A program made the translations under genes and the position numbers. From NCBI RefSeq assembly GCF_036030735.1, contig NZ_CP107928.1, positions 3,348,001 to 3,412,000 on the forward strand: DNA of 64,000 nucleotides, written 5' to 3'. Under the pieces are notes generated by a model. That model was not told the DNA's origin. It did no database searches and saw nothing but the letters and a program-made list of their open reading frames with translations. This document shows positions 37,561 through 45,522 of the stretch, piece by piece; the first letter of the stretch is position 1; each line of letters opens with the position of its first letter. Origin of the DNA: Streptomyces sp. NBC_00425 (GTDB taxonomy: Bacteria; Actinomycetota; Actinomycetes; Streptomycetales; Streptomycetaceae).

Positions 37561-38100
37561 TCACTCGATGCCCTGGCTCTCCTCGAGCCAGGCGAGGGCG
37601 CCCACCGGCTCCTCCGCGAAGAACACCAGGTCGGTGAGGGGCACGGGCAGGAAACCCTCGTCCTCCATCCGCCGGAACTGCGTCTTCAGGCCGTCGTAGA
37701 AGCCCGCGGTGTTGAGCAGCACGACCGGTTTGTCGGTGTGGCCGTGCTTCTTCAGCTCCAGTATCTCGGTGGCCTCGTCCAGCGTCCCGGTCCCGCCGAC
37801 CATGATCACCACGGCGTCCGACTTCGCCAGGAGCAGCCGCTTCCGTTCGGCCAGGTCCCTCGCGATCACCATCTCGTCGGCTCCCGGCCGCGCCGACGCG
37901 GCGAGGAAGTCCACGGACACCCCGCACAGCCGGCCGCCGGCCGACTGCACGCCGTCGGCGACCACCTTCATCAGGCCGACGTCCGAGCCGCCCCACACGA
38001 GGGTGTGCCCGCCCTTGCCGAGCAGTTCCGCGAACTCGCGCGCGGGGCGGGTGTAGCGCTCGTCGAGGTCGGCGGCGGAGAGGAAGACGCAGATACGCAT
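37561..38100 (-). CDS. LOG-family (TIGR00730) nucleotide-binding protein
   Basis: 179 aa from the ATG at 38100 (MRICVFLSAADLDERYTRPA); the frame is open 9 codons upstream but the family starts here. It resembles the Rossmann-fold LOG family, whose best known members release cytokinin-type bases from nucleotide monophosphates. The pocket motif GGSDVGLMKVVADGV is present. The PGGxGTxxE motif reads VGGTGTLDEATE, with Val in place of Pro. ILELKKHGHTDKPVVLLNTA GFYD-type residues are conserved in the family. Activity is uncertain. It heads a minus-strand run of LOG, SDR, MetE-like and LigA genes. Confidence 0.85.
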   Translation of the reverse strand: MRICVFLSAADLDERYTRPAREFAELLGKGGHTLVWGGSDVGLMKVVADGVQSAGGRLCGVSVDFLAASARPGADEMVIARDLAERKRLLLAKSDAVVIMVGGTGTLDEATEILELKKHGHTDKPVVLLNTAGFYDGLKTQFRRMEDEGFLPVPLTDLVFFAEEPVGALAWLEESQGIE

Positions 38101-38150
38101 GCCGCCACGGTACGCGGGAAGAACCACGGGCCCGTGAGCGCTGCTGTGGC

Positions 38151-38474
38151 ATGACCCGAGGACACACGATCACGATCGAGCAGGGCGACCGGCACGTCAG
38201 GGTCGTCCATGACGGACAGGTGCTGGCCGAGACCGACCGGGCGCTCGTCCTGCGCGAGACCGGCTGTCCGGCGCGGTACTACATCCCCGCCGAGGACGTC
38301 CGCCTCGACGTGCTGACCCCTTCCGACACCCACACCTACTGCCCTTTCAAGGGAACGGCGTCGTACTGGTCGCTGCCGGGCGCCGCCGACCTCGTCTGGG
38401 CCTATCCGGATCCGAAGCCGGACGTCGCACCGATCAGGAACCACTTCTGCTTCTACGAAGCCGAGGTGTCGTAG
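38151..38474 (+). CDS. DUF427 domain protein
   Basis: 107 aa. The sequence covers a single DUF427 domain: RHVRVVHDGQVLAETDRALV, PARYYIPAEDVRLDVL, HTYCPFKGTASYW, and DLVWAYPDPKPDV with FCFYEAEV at the end. The family is a small beta-fold of unknown function, common in actinobacteria. It is divergent from the LOG gene (50 bp gap) and runs toward the hydrolase gene, 38 bp away, so the two plus-strand genes may be cotranscribed. Confidence 0.9.
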   Translation: MTRGHTITIEQGDRHVRVVHDGQVLAETDRALVLRETGCPARYYIPAEDVRLDVLTPSDTHTYCPFKGTASYWSLPGAADLVWAYPDPKPDVAPIRNHFCFYEAEVS

Positions 38475-38512
38475 GGCGATGAGGGCCGTGCCGTGCGGCA
38501 GTCTGCACAGGC

Positions 38513-39298
38513 ATGGACAAGAAGACGATTTCCCGCGACGGCACCGAACTCGCGTACTCCCGCGCCGGACAGGGCCCCGCGGTCATCCTCGTGAGCGGGG
38601 CGATGTCCACGGGCGGCACCGTGGCGCCCCTGGCCGGGCTGCTCGCCGACCGCTTCACGGTCCTCTGGTACGACCGCCGGGGCCGCGGCGAGAGCAGCGA
38701 CACGGCGCCGTACGCGGTGCGGCGCGAGGTCGAGGATCTGGGCGCCCTGGTGGACGCGGCGGGCGGTGAGGCGGCGCTGTACGGCGTCTCGTCCGGCGGG
38801 GCGCTGGTGCTGGAGGCGGCTGCGGCCGGGCTGCCGGTGAGCCGGGTTGCGGTCTACGAGACGCCGTTCGCCGTCGACGAGGCGGCCGAGCGGGCCCGCG
38901 CCGCGTACACGGCGGACCTGACCGAGGCACTGGCGCAGGGGCGGCGGGGGGACGCCGTCGAGCTGTTCCTGCGGCTGACGGGGCTCGCCGAGGAGATGAT
39001 CCAGGGCGCCCGCCGGTCGCCCATGTGGGCGGGGATGGAGGCCGTCGCGCCGACCCTCGCCTACGACGACGCCGTGATGGGCGGCGGGCCTGCGCCGCGG
39101 GAGCGGCTGGCGTCGGTCGGCGTGCCGGTGCTGGCCGTGGCGGGCGGGGCGAGCCCGGACTGGCTGCGCGAGGCCGCGCGCACCGTCGCCGACGCCGTCC
39201 CCCGAGGGACGTACCGGACGCTGGAAGGCCAGTCCCACATGGTGGATCCGAACGTGCTGGCGCCTGTGCTGGCGGATTTCTTCGCCGGGCAGGACTGA
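38513..39298 (+). CDS. Alpha/beta hydrolase
   Basis: 261 aa. The oxyanion strand is PAVILVSGAMSTGG. The nucleophile elbow GVSSGGALVLEAA holds the Ser near residue 94. The acid is probably the Asp in VPVLAVAGGASPD, and the His is in LEGQSHMVDPNVLAPVLADF. LWYDRRGRGESSDTAPYAV is the usual second-strand loop. It is an esterase or related enzyme with unknown substrate. It ends 22 bp before the convergent mnmA stop. Confidence 0.9.
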   Translation: MDKKTISRDGTELAYSRAGQGPAVILVSGAMSTGGTVAPLAGLLADRFTVLWYDRRGRGESSDTAPYAVRREVEDLGALVDAAGGEAALYGVSSGGALVLEAAAAGLPVSRVAVYETPFAVDEAAERARAAYTADLTEALAQGRRGDAVELFLRLTGLAEEMIQGARRSPMWAGMEAVAPTLAYDDAVMGGGPAPRERLASVGVPVLAVAGGASPDWLREAARTVADAVPRGTYRTLEGQSHMVDPNVLAPVLADFFAGQD

Positions 39299-39320
39299 CG
39301 GCCGGGCCGCCCCGGCGGCG

Positions 39321-40451
39321 TCAGGCCACCCCGGCCGTCGTCCGCACGGTCGACGCGATCGTGGCCGAGCCGACCACGCGCGTGCCGTCGTACAGCACGA
39401 TCGCCTGACCGGGCGCCACTCCCCGGACCGGCTCGGTGAACGTGACCTCGAGGCGGCCGTCGACGAGTTCGGCGGCCACCTCGGTCTCGCCGCCGTGGGC
39501 GCGCAGCTGGGCCGTGTAGACGCCGGGGCCGGTGGGGGCGGCGCCGCACCAGCGGGGCTTGATCGCGGTCAGCGCGCCGACGTCGAGGGAGGCGGCGGGA
39601 CCGACCGTCACCGTGTTGTTCACCGGGGAGATGTCGAGGACGTAGCGCGGCTTGCCGTCGGCGGCGGGGGTGCCGATGCGCAGGCCCTTGCGCTGGCCGA
39701 CGGTGAAGCCGTAGGCGCCCTCGTGGGTGCCGATCTTCGCGCCGGACTCGTCGACGATGTCGCCCTCCGCCCGGCCCAGCCGCTGGGCGAGGAAGCCCTG
39801 GGTGTCGCCGTCGGCGATGAAGCAGATGTCGTGCGAGTCGGGCTTCTTGGCGACGGCGAGGCCCCGCCGCTCCGCCTCCGCGCGGATCTCGTCCTTGGTC
39901 GTCACCGTGTCGCCGAGCGGGAAGAGCGCGTGGGCGAGCTGCCGGTCGTCCAGCACGCCGAGGACGTACGACTGGTCCTTCGCCATGTCGGAGGCGCGGT
40001 GCAGCTCGCGCGTGCCGTCCTCGCGGACCAGCACCTTCGCGTAGTGGCCGGTGCACACCGCGTCGAAGCCGAGCGCGAGCGCCTTGTCGAGCAGCGCGGC
40101 GAACTTGATCTTCTCGTTGCAGCGCAGGCAGGGGTTGGGGGTGCGGCCGGCCTCGTACTCGGCGACGAAGTCGTCGACGACGTCCTCGCGGAAGCGGTCG
40201 GCGAGGTCCCAGACGTAGAACGGGATGCCGATGACGTCGGCGGCGCGACGGGCGTCGCGGGAATCCTCGATGGTGCAGCAGCCCCGCGCGCCGGTGCGGA
40301 ACGACTGCGGGTTCGCGGAGAGCGCGAGGTGGACGCCGGTCACGTCGTGGCCGGCTTCCGCGGCGCGGGCGGCGGCGACGGCGGAGTCGACCCCGCCGGA
40401 CATGGCGGCGAGTACGCGAAGGGGGCGGGGGCGCTGCGAGGTCTCAGTCAT
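39321..40451 (-). CDS. mnmA: tRNA-specific 2-thiouridylase MnmA
   Basis: 376 aa. It places sulfur on U34 of the tRNAs for Lys, Glu and Gln. The PP-loop SGGVDS is at residues 18-23. The catalytic Cys pair is visible: [20 protein letters not shown] (about residue 110) and [19 protein letters not shown] (about residue 207). [27 protein letters not shown] and a C-terminal beta-barrel follow. The probable sulfur donor, a cysteine desulfurase, is encoded 0.9 kb away on the same strand beyond the amidase. Its leader contains a perfect inverted repeat at 40462-40489, just upstream of the AAAGGG ribosome site. Confidence 0.97.
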   Translation of the reverse strand: MTETSQRPRPLRVLAAMSGGVDSAVAAARAAEAGHDVTGVHLALSANPQSFRTGARGCCTIEDSRDARRAADVIGIPFYVWDLADRFREDVVDDFVAEYEAGRTPNPCLRCNEKIKFAALLDKALALGFDAVCTGHYAKVLVREDGTRELHRASDMAKDQSYVLGVLDDRQLAHALFPLGDTVTTKDEIRAEAERRGLAVAKKPDSHDICFIADGDTQGFLAQRLGRAEGDIVDESGAKIGTHEGAYGFTVGQRKGLRIGTPAADGKPRYVLDISPVNNTVTVGPAASLDVGALTAIKPRWCGAAPTGPGVYTAQLRAHGGETEVAAELVDGRLEVTFTEPVRGVAPGQAIVLYDGTRVVGSATIASTVRTTAGVA

Positions 40452-40461
40452 AACCCTTTCA

Positions 40462-40489
40462 GGGTACGGGTCGCCGGGAACCCGTACCC
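40462..40489. promoter_or_regulatory. 10-bp inverted repeat at the mnmA start
   Basis: GGGTACGGGT (40462-40471) and ACCCGTACCC (40480-40489) are perfect complements across an 8-nt loop. On the minus strand the repeat ends 11 nt before the mnmA ATG, next to its ribosome site. It may be a leader RNA hairpin or a dyad operator in the mnmA/amidase divergent gap. Confidence 0.5.
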
Positions 40490-40558
40490 GCGAGTATCCG
40501 TTGACGATCTAGAGGGGCCGGGCCTGTCCGACGGACCGGGTCCGAGGAAGGACGGGTC

Positions 40559-41218
40559 ATGGGGGCGACACGAGGTGACTCCGACCGGCGGATCGGGCGG
40601 CGCGCGCTGCTGATCGGCGGCGCGGCGGCCGCCGCCGGCACGGCCTTGCTGGCACGTGACGAACTGGCACGACTGTACTGGCGGCTGCCCGGCGTGCGCA
40701 GAGCGCGGGTGGAGGGCGCGGTCGACTTCCGGGGCGCGCGGTGGGTGCCGGCCTCGGAGGCGAACTTCCGCTGGGCGGACCGGCCGGACGACTACGGGAT
40801 CGACATGGTCGTCATCCACGTCACACAGGGAGATCTGGGGAGCGCGGTGAAGGCGTTCGAGGACCCGGGGCACCGGGCGGCGGCGCACTACATCGTCGGC
40901 AAGGACGGCCGCGTCACGCAGATGGTCCGCGAGCTGGACGTGGCGTACCACGCGGGCAACCGCTCCTACAACGAGCGCAGTGTGGGCATCGAGCACGAGG
41001 GGTTCGTCGACCGGCCGCAGGACTTCACGGACGTGATGTACGCCGCGTCCGCCCGGCTGACCGCCGCGGTCTGCCGCCGCTACGACATACCCGTGGACCG
41101 GGAGCACATCGTCGGGCACGTGGAGGTGCCGGGGACGGACCACACCGATCCCGGGGAGCACTGGGACTGGAAGCGGTACATGAAGCTCGTCGCCGCGGCG
41201 CACGCGGCAGCCGCCTGA
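40559..41218 (+). CDS. Exported N-acetylmuramoyl-L-alanine amidase (amidase_2)
   Basis: 219 aa. The N-terminus SDRRIGRRALLIGGAAAAAG has twin arginines and a hydrophobic stretch ending near ARDELAR, a probable Tat signal. The T7-lysozyme/AmpD-like domain follows: MVVIHVTQGDLGSAVKAFED (zinc His), AAHYIVGKDGRVTQMVRELD, VAYHAGNRSYNERSVGIEHE and IVGHVEVPGTDHTDPGEHWD (second His and Asp). It should cut the bond between muramic acid and the stem peptide in peptidoglycan, outside the cell. It is divergent from mnmA. Confidence 0.92.
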   Translation: MGATRGDSDRRIGRRALLIGGAAAAAGTALLARDELARLYWRLPGVRRARVEGAVDFRGARWVPASEANFRWADRPDDYGIDMVVIHVTQGDLGSAVKAFEDPGHRAAAHYIVGKDGRVTQMVRELDVAYHAGNRSYNERSVGIEHEGFVDRPQDFTDVMYAASARLTAAVCRRYDIPVDREHIVGHVEVPGTDHTDPGEHWDWKRYMKLVAAAHAAAA

Positions 41219-41325
41219 CACCTGGCATGACGCAGGCCACACAGGTAAGCGGATGCTGCCGCCGGATTGAGGGCCTGAGGTCACCCGGGTCACCTGGGCG
41301 GCAGGGCCGGGTCAGCCGCCGGGCG

Positions 41326-42489
41326 TCACGTCAGCCCCGCCGCGCGAGCCCGCTCGACCGCCGGGCCGATGGCCTTGGCCACCGCTTCGACATCGGCCTC
41401 GGTGGAGGTGTGGCCGAGGGAGAAGCGCAGGGTGCCGCGGGCCAGGTCGGGGTCGACGCCGGTGGCCAGCAGCACATGGCTGGGCTGGGCGACGCCGGCG
41501 GTGCAGGCGGAGCCGGTGGAGCACTCGATGCCCTGGGCGTCCAGGAGCAGCAGCAGCGAGTCGCCCTCGCAGCCCGGAAAGGTGAAGTGGGCGTTGGCCG
41601 GCAGCCGGTGCACGGGGTCACCGCCGAGGATCGCGTCCGGGACGGCCGTGCGCACGGCGTCGATCAGGGCGTCGCGCAGGGCGCCGACCTCACGGGCGAA
41701 CCATTCGCGCTGCTCGGCGGCGAGGCGTCCGGCGACCGCGAAGGAGGCGATCGCGGGGACGTCGAGGGTGCCGGAACGGACATGGCGTTCCTGCCCGCCG
41801 CCGTGCAGGACGGGGACGGGGGTGTGCTCGCGGCCCAGCAGCAGGGCGCCGATCCCGTAGGGGCCGCCGATCTTGTGACCGGAGACCGTCATCGCGGCGA
41901 GTCCGGAGGCGGCGAAGTCGACGGGGACCTGGCCGAAGGCCTGCACCGCGTCGGCATGCAGCGGGACGTCGAACTCGGCTGCCGCGTCGGCCAGTTCACG
42001 GACCGGCAGGATCGTGCCGATCTCGTTGTTCGCCCACATCACGGTGGCCAGGGCGACGTCCTGGGGATTGCGTGCGATCGCGTCGCGAAGGACCTCGGGA
42101 TGGACCCGCCCCTCGGCGTCGACCGGCAGATACTCGACCGTGGCGCCCTCGTGCTCGCCGAGCCAGTGCACGGCGTCGAGCACGGCGTGGTGCTCGACGG
42201 GGCTGGCCAGGACACGGGTGCGGGCCGGGTCGGCGTCACGGCGGGACCAGTACAGGCCTTTGACCGCGAGGTTGTCGGCCTCGGTGCCGCCGGAGGTGAG
42301 GACGACCTCGCTGGGGCGGGCGCCGAGCGCTTCCGCGAGGGTCTCACGGGCTTCCTCGACCGTGCGGCGGGCCTGCCGGCCGGCTGCGTGGAGGGAGGAG
42401 GCGTTACCGGTGATGCTCAGGTGCGCGGTGAGCGCCTCGACCGCCTCGGGGAGCATGGGCGTGGTCGCGGCGTGGTCGAGGTATGCCAT
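41326..42489 (-). CDS. Cysteine desulfurase (NifS/IscS type)
   Basis: 387 aa PLP enzyme that moves sulfur from cysteine to a protein persulfide. [10 protein letters not shown] is the usual start, and Lys206 in [13 protein letters not shown] binds [17 protein letters not shown] binds the phosphate, HAVLDAV follows PVEH, and the catalytic Cys329 lies in [15 protein letters not shown]. The longer catalytic loop fits group I (IscS/NifS). With mnmA nearby it most probably feeds tRNA thiolation, though Fe-S assembly is possible. It ends convergent to the amidase gene. Confidence 0.95.
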   Translation of the reverse strand: MAYLDHAATTPMLPEAVEALTAHLSITGNASSLHAAGRQARRTVEEARETLAEALGARPSEVVLTSGGTEADNLAVKGLYWSRRDADPARTRVLASPVEHHAVLDAVHWLGEHEGATVEYLPVDAEGRVHPEVLRDAIARNPQDVALATVMWANNEIGTILPVRELADAAAEFDVPLHADAVQAFGQVPVDFAASGLAAMTVSGHKIGGPYGIGALLLGREHTPVPVLHGGGQERHVRSGTLDVPAIASFAVAGRLAAEQREWFAREVGALRDALIDAVRTAVPDAILGGDPVHRLPANAHFTFPGCEGDSLLLLLDAQGIECSTGSACTAGVAQPSHVLLATGVDPDLARGTLRFSLGHTSTEADVEAVAKAIGPAVERARAAGLT

Positions 42490-42548
42490 GGTGGCCCGAT
42501 TCTACGGGGACCGGGTGACGCGCCTCGCTCGCAGGTGCGGCTGCCGCG

Positions 42549-42815
42549 TCAGAAGCTCCAGGAGACCGTCGAGTCCGCCTGCATGAAAGCGACCAGGACG
42601 AGCAGGTCGGCGACGCCCAGCGCGAGGCCGAGGTAGGCGCGACCGCGGCGGGCGGTGCCGCGCCAGAGGGCCGCCGCCGCGAGGATCACGGCGATCGGGC
42701 CGAGGAAGACATTGAGGACGAGCAGGCCCAGCAGGCCCAGGATGAAGGACGCGACGGCCATGCCGTCGGCGTCCCGGACGCCGGTGCGACGTGTGGCCGG
42801 TGCGGTGAGGTGCAT
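42549..42815 (-). CDS. DUF4190 small membrane protein
   Basis: 88 aa. Two hydrophobic segments: GMAVASFILGLLGLLVLNVF LG-type (about residues 18-42) and GRAYLGLALGVADLLVLVAF (about 58-78), separated by AAALWRGTARR. The DUF4190 pattern of Ala-Ser-Xaa-Xaa-Leu-Gly-Leu-Leu is clear. AGGAGC lies 11 nt upstream of the ATG. It is the second of two small membrane-protein genes divergent from a TetR gene. Function unknown. Confidence 0.85.
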   Translation of the reverse strand: MHLTAPATRRTGVRDADGMAVASFILGLLGLLVLNVFLGPIAVILAAAALWRGTARRGRAYLGLALGVADLLVLVAFMQADSTVSWSF

Positions 42816-42875
42816 GGTCGGTCAGCTCCTGTCGATCAGTGGTGCGGGCGGTTCGGGGGACGGGCTGGCGGTCGG

Positions 42876-43040
42876 TCAGTGGGCCGAGGAGCGCCGGCGG
42901 CCGTGGCGCTCGCGGAGCGCGAAGATGCCGAGCCAGGCGGCGATCACCACGCCGGCGACGAGTGTGAAGGCGAACGGCGCGTGGGCGACGGTGCCCAGGA
43001 CGACGCCGAACAGCAGCAGTGCGGCGACGAGGAACAGCAT
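42876..43040 (-). CDS. Small two-helix membrane protein, 54 aa
   Basis: ATG at 43040 gives MLFLVAALLLFGVVLGTVAH, then a second hydrophobic helix FTLVAGVVIAAWLGIFAL and a basic tail RERHGRRRSSAH, stop at 42876. GGGGG lies about 9 nt upstream of the start. Third positions are almost all G or C. It precedes the DUF4190 gene by 60 bp and is divergent from the TetR gene across the operator region. Hydrophobicity suggests a membrane protein; nothing more can be said. Confidence 0.75.
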   Translation of the reverse strand: MLFLVAALLLFGVVLGTVAHAPFAFTLVAGVVIAAWLGIFALRERHGRRRSSAH

Positions 43041-43089
43041 GGGTCGAACCCCCTTCGAGGCGGCGTTGCACCGCGTTCGTGACGTTTCG

Positions 43090-43117
43090 GTGAACAGTTG
43101 TGGTTACACTTGTTCAC
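43090..43117. promoter_or_regulatory. Palindromic operator between TetR and small membrane-protein genes
   Basis: GTGAACA (43090-43096) and TGTTCAC (43111-43117) form a 28-bp dyad; extending inward to 12 positions leaves two mismatches. A second site at 43160-43177 repeats AGAACAGTTGT and contains the palindrome CAGTT-GTT-AACTG. Both sit between the divergent starts (43040 and 43183), the expected place for autoregulation. Confidence 0.65.
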
Positions 43118-43182
43118 TGACTCCAGAGTCTAGCGTGCTTCCCGGCTTTCCAATTACGGAGAACAGTTGTTAACTGGATGAC

Positions 43183-43809
43183 ATGAGTCACACCCTCGGC
43201 ATCCGACAGGCGCAGAAGCAGAAGACCCGGCAGTCGCTCCTGGACGCCGCCTTGCTGCTGCTCGAGGAGCAGAGCCTGAGCAGCCTCGGCCTGCGCGAGG
43301 TCACCCGGGCCGTCGGGGTGGCCCCGACGGCCTTCTACCGGCACTTCCGCTCCACGGCGGACTTGGGCGTGGCCCTGGTCGAGGAGGCGCTGGGCAGTCT
43401 GCACCCGATGATCCGCACCACCGTGACCACGGCCGACACCAGTGCCGAACGCATCACGCGCGCTGTCGAGTTGATAGCCGGTCACGTGACCGCGTACCCC
43501 GCTCACGTCCGTTTCATCGCCCGTGAGCGACATGGCGGGGTCCAGCCGGTGCGGGAGGCCATCCGGGAGCAACTGGGCCGGTTCGCCGAAGAGGTGAAGG
43601 CCGAACTGGCCAAGGACTCCGAGGCCGAGGGCTGGAGCGACGACGACCTGCTGATGCTCTCGCACCTCTACGTCGACCAGATGCTCATCACGGCCTCCCT
43701 GTTCCTCGAGTCCCTGGAGGCCTCGCCGGAGGAGCGGGAACGGGTCAGCAGGATGGCGACCCGTCAGATGCGGCTCATCAGCATCGGCCGCCACCACTGG
43801 CTGGACTGA
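43183..43809 (+). CDS. TetR-family regulator (FabR-like)
   Basis: 208 aa. HTH: KTRQSLLDAALLLLEEQSLS then SLGLREVTRAVGVAPTAFYR HF-type helix with the recognition residues APTAFYRHF. RFIARERHGGVQPVREAIRE in the middle resembles the FabR/TetR_C region seen in fatty-acid regulators. Its divergent neighbours are two small membrane proteins, and two dyads lie between them. Lipid-related control is a guess from the family. It converges on the lipoprotein gene through a strong bidirectional hairpin. Confidence 0.88.
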   Translation: MSHTLGIRQAQKQKTRQSLLDAALLLLEEQSLSSLGLREVTRAVGVAPTAFYRHFRSTADLGVALVEEALGSLHPMIRTTVTTADTSAERITRAVELIAGHVTAYPAHVRFIARERHGGVQPVREAIREQLGRFAEEVKAELAKDSEAEGWSDDDLLMLSHLYVDQMLITASLFLESLEASPEERERVSRMATRQMRLISIGRHHWLD

Positions 43810-43823
43810 GCGCCGGCGGCGAC

Positions 43824-43867
43824 GCGCAGGGGCGGCGCACCCGTTCCCGGATGCGCCGCCCCTGTGC
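43824..43867. terminator. Bidirectional terminator between TetR and lipoprotein genes
   Basis: GCGCAGGGGCGGCGCA (43824-43839) pairs with TGCGCCGCCCCTGTGC (43852-43867), 16 bp with one G-U, loop 12 nt. It lies between two convergent stops (43809 and 43881). Confidence 0.8.
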
Positions 43868-43880
43868 GCCGTGTCGGCGG

Positions 43881-44282
43881 TCAGCCCTGCTGCTGGGCCT
43901 GCTGCCCCTGGCCGTCGCCCGGGCCGCCGCAGCCGCCACTCTGCCCGCCACCCTGACCACCGCCGGGGCCGCCCTGACCACCGCCGCCGGGGGCCCCGCT
44001 GGGAGCGCCGCTCGGGGCGCCCGACGGGACGCCGGTCGGGGCCCCCGTCGGCTGCCCCGAAGCCGCACCGGTCGGCGCACCCGAGGGAGCACCGCTCGGC
44101 GCACCGCTCGGCATGCGGGAAGGGTTGCCGGACGGCGCCTGGCAGGACTGCTGCCCGGAGCCGCCGCTGTTCGAGTTCGAGGAGGAGGAGTCGCCCGAGC
44201 CGCAGGCCACCAGAGCGAGTGGCGAGAGCGCCAGCAGCGCCACCGCGGGGACGAGACGGACGGGCATCAGCGCACGCTTCAT
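43881..44282 (-). CDS. Lipoprotein with Pro-Ser-Gly-Ala repeats
   Basis: 133 aa from the ATG at 44282, with GGAG at 9 nt. The signal peptide MKRALMPVRLVPAVALLALS ends in LVAC, a lipobox. The mature part has three low-complexity zones: Ser/Asn/Gly-rich; then repeated PSGAP, PTGA and SGQP units over about 45 residues; then Gly/Gln-rich. Two Cys occur outside the lipobox (QSCQ and GGCGG). This resembles cell-wall-spanning linkers rather than an enzyme. Function unknown. The 215-bp region upstream (44283-44498) has no gene that I can see. Confidence 0.75.
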   Translation of the reverse strand: MKRALMPVRLVPAVALLALSPLALVACGSGDSSSSNSNSGGSGQQSCQAPSGNPSRMPSGAPSGAPSGAPTGAASGQPTGAPTGVPSGAPSGAPSGAPGGGGQGGPGGGQGGGQSGGCGGPGDGQGQQAQQQG

Positions 44283-44498
44283 GACAGACAGCTCCAGGGA
44301 GGGTGAGGAGAACCTGAGGCGGGCACTCAACCAACGGCGCTTAGGGCTTTCTTGAGGCTTCTGTGTCCGCTGCCTGTCAGGCGGGTAAAGCGCCTCTCAA
44401 GAGACGTCCCCGACCTGGGAGTCGACCGACGGGCCCGCCCGGCGGCCGAGGAGGCGCTGGTACAGCTCCGTGACACGGGCGGCCCGTCCGGGAGCCGC

Positions 44499-45380
44499 TC
44501 AGCCGAGCCGGGCCCTCGCCAGCTGCCGTGACTGGGCGACCAGTCGGTCCGCGCTGTCCCAGACCTCGGCGTCCTCCTCGAGGAAGCCTCCGGCGAGGTT
44601 GCGGGTGACGATGGAGACGCGCAGCGGTCCGGGAGCCGGACGGCAGCGGACGTGGACGGTCAGCTCCACCGTGGGGACCCAGCCGCGCAGACCGATCTCG
44701 AAGGCGGTCGGCGGCAGGGCGTCCACCGCCAGCAGGAGGGAGAGCGGGTCGGGGTCGCGCCCGTCCTTCAGACCGAACCAGGCCCGCATCTCGCCCCTGC
44801 CGGACGGCTGTCCGAGCGCCCAGCCGAGGGTCGACGGGTCGAGCTTGAGCATCAGCCGGTCGGCGATGGCGGAGCTGCCGTCCACGGGGGCCGGCCCGTC
44901 CTCGGGGCCGAAGCACTGCTCGAGGGGCGGGATCGCCGGGGGCTTCGCCGTCGTACGGACGTCGTCCGGGAGCGCGTCCAGGTCGCCGTAGGAGGCGAGG
45001 ACGCGGATCCGCTCGACCTCGGCGCCGTTCTCGTCGTACTGGAAGAGCGAGGCCTGTCCGGTCGACAGGGTGCGGCCGGAGCGGACGACGTCCGTGCGGA
45101 CGGTCGCGGGGCCGGGCTGCGACGCGGTGAGGTAGTGGGCCGAGATCGTGAACGGGTCGTCGTGCGGCAGGGCGTCCGCGAGGGCACGGCCGAGAACGGC
45201 GAGGAGGTAGCCGCCGTTGACGGCGCTGATGATCGTCCATCCGGCCGAGAGGTCGATGTCGTAGACACCGGGTGCGCGTCGGGTGAGCGCGGTGTCGCGG
45301 TCGAACTCGCTGTCGCCGATCGAGGCCGCGAAGGGGACGGTGGAGGCCCGCTCGGCCGCCGCGATAGCTGCTTCAGGCAT
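44499..45380 (-). CDS. Acyl-CoA thioesterase family protein (double hotdog)
   Basis: 293 aa. It resembles the TesB-like/thioesterase superfamily of actinobacteria: YDIDLSAGWTIISAVNGGYL in the first hotdog (with the NGGYL active-site helix), SAHYLTASQPGPATVRTDVV and GRTLSTGQASLFQ in the same half, and GWVPTVELTVHVRCRPAPGP and AGGFLEEDAEVWDSADRLVAQSRQ-type features in the second half. It should hydrolyse acyl-CoA or acyl-ACP thioesters. It is divergent from the esterase gene; the shared gap has a TACtaagcgGTA core near 45406 but no clear operator. Confidence 0.85.
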   Translation of the reverse strand: MPEAAIAAAERASTVPFAASIGDSEFDRDTALTRRAPGVYDIDLSAGWTIISAVNGGYLLAVLGRALADALPHDDPFTISAHYLTASQPGPATVRTDVVRSGRTLSTGQASLFQYDENGAEVERIRVLASYGDLDALPDDVRTTAKPPAIPPLEQCFGPEDGPAPVDGSSAIADRLMLKLDPSTLGWALGQPSGRGEMRAWFGLKDGRDPDPLSLLLAVDALPPTAFEIGLRGWVPTVELTVHVRCRPAPGPLRVSIVTRNLAGGFLEEDAEVWDSADRLVAQSRQLARARLG

Positions 45381-45522
45381 GCCTGAACGGTACAGCAGGG
45401 CATTACTAAGCGGTAGCTTTTTCAGTCACGGAAGGTGAAGAAGAGACATGGGAAGGCAAATTTCTTGGTAAGTGTCCCGACTCGTCCGTAACCTTGCCGC
45501 CCCGATTCCCCTCTGCAAGGAC

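Noticed and set aside
45381..45522. Operator TACtaagcgGTA in the thioesterase/esterase gap
   Set aside because: Only the TAC/GTA core is symmetric; flanks do not pair, so I cannot separate it from chance.
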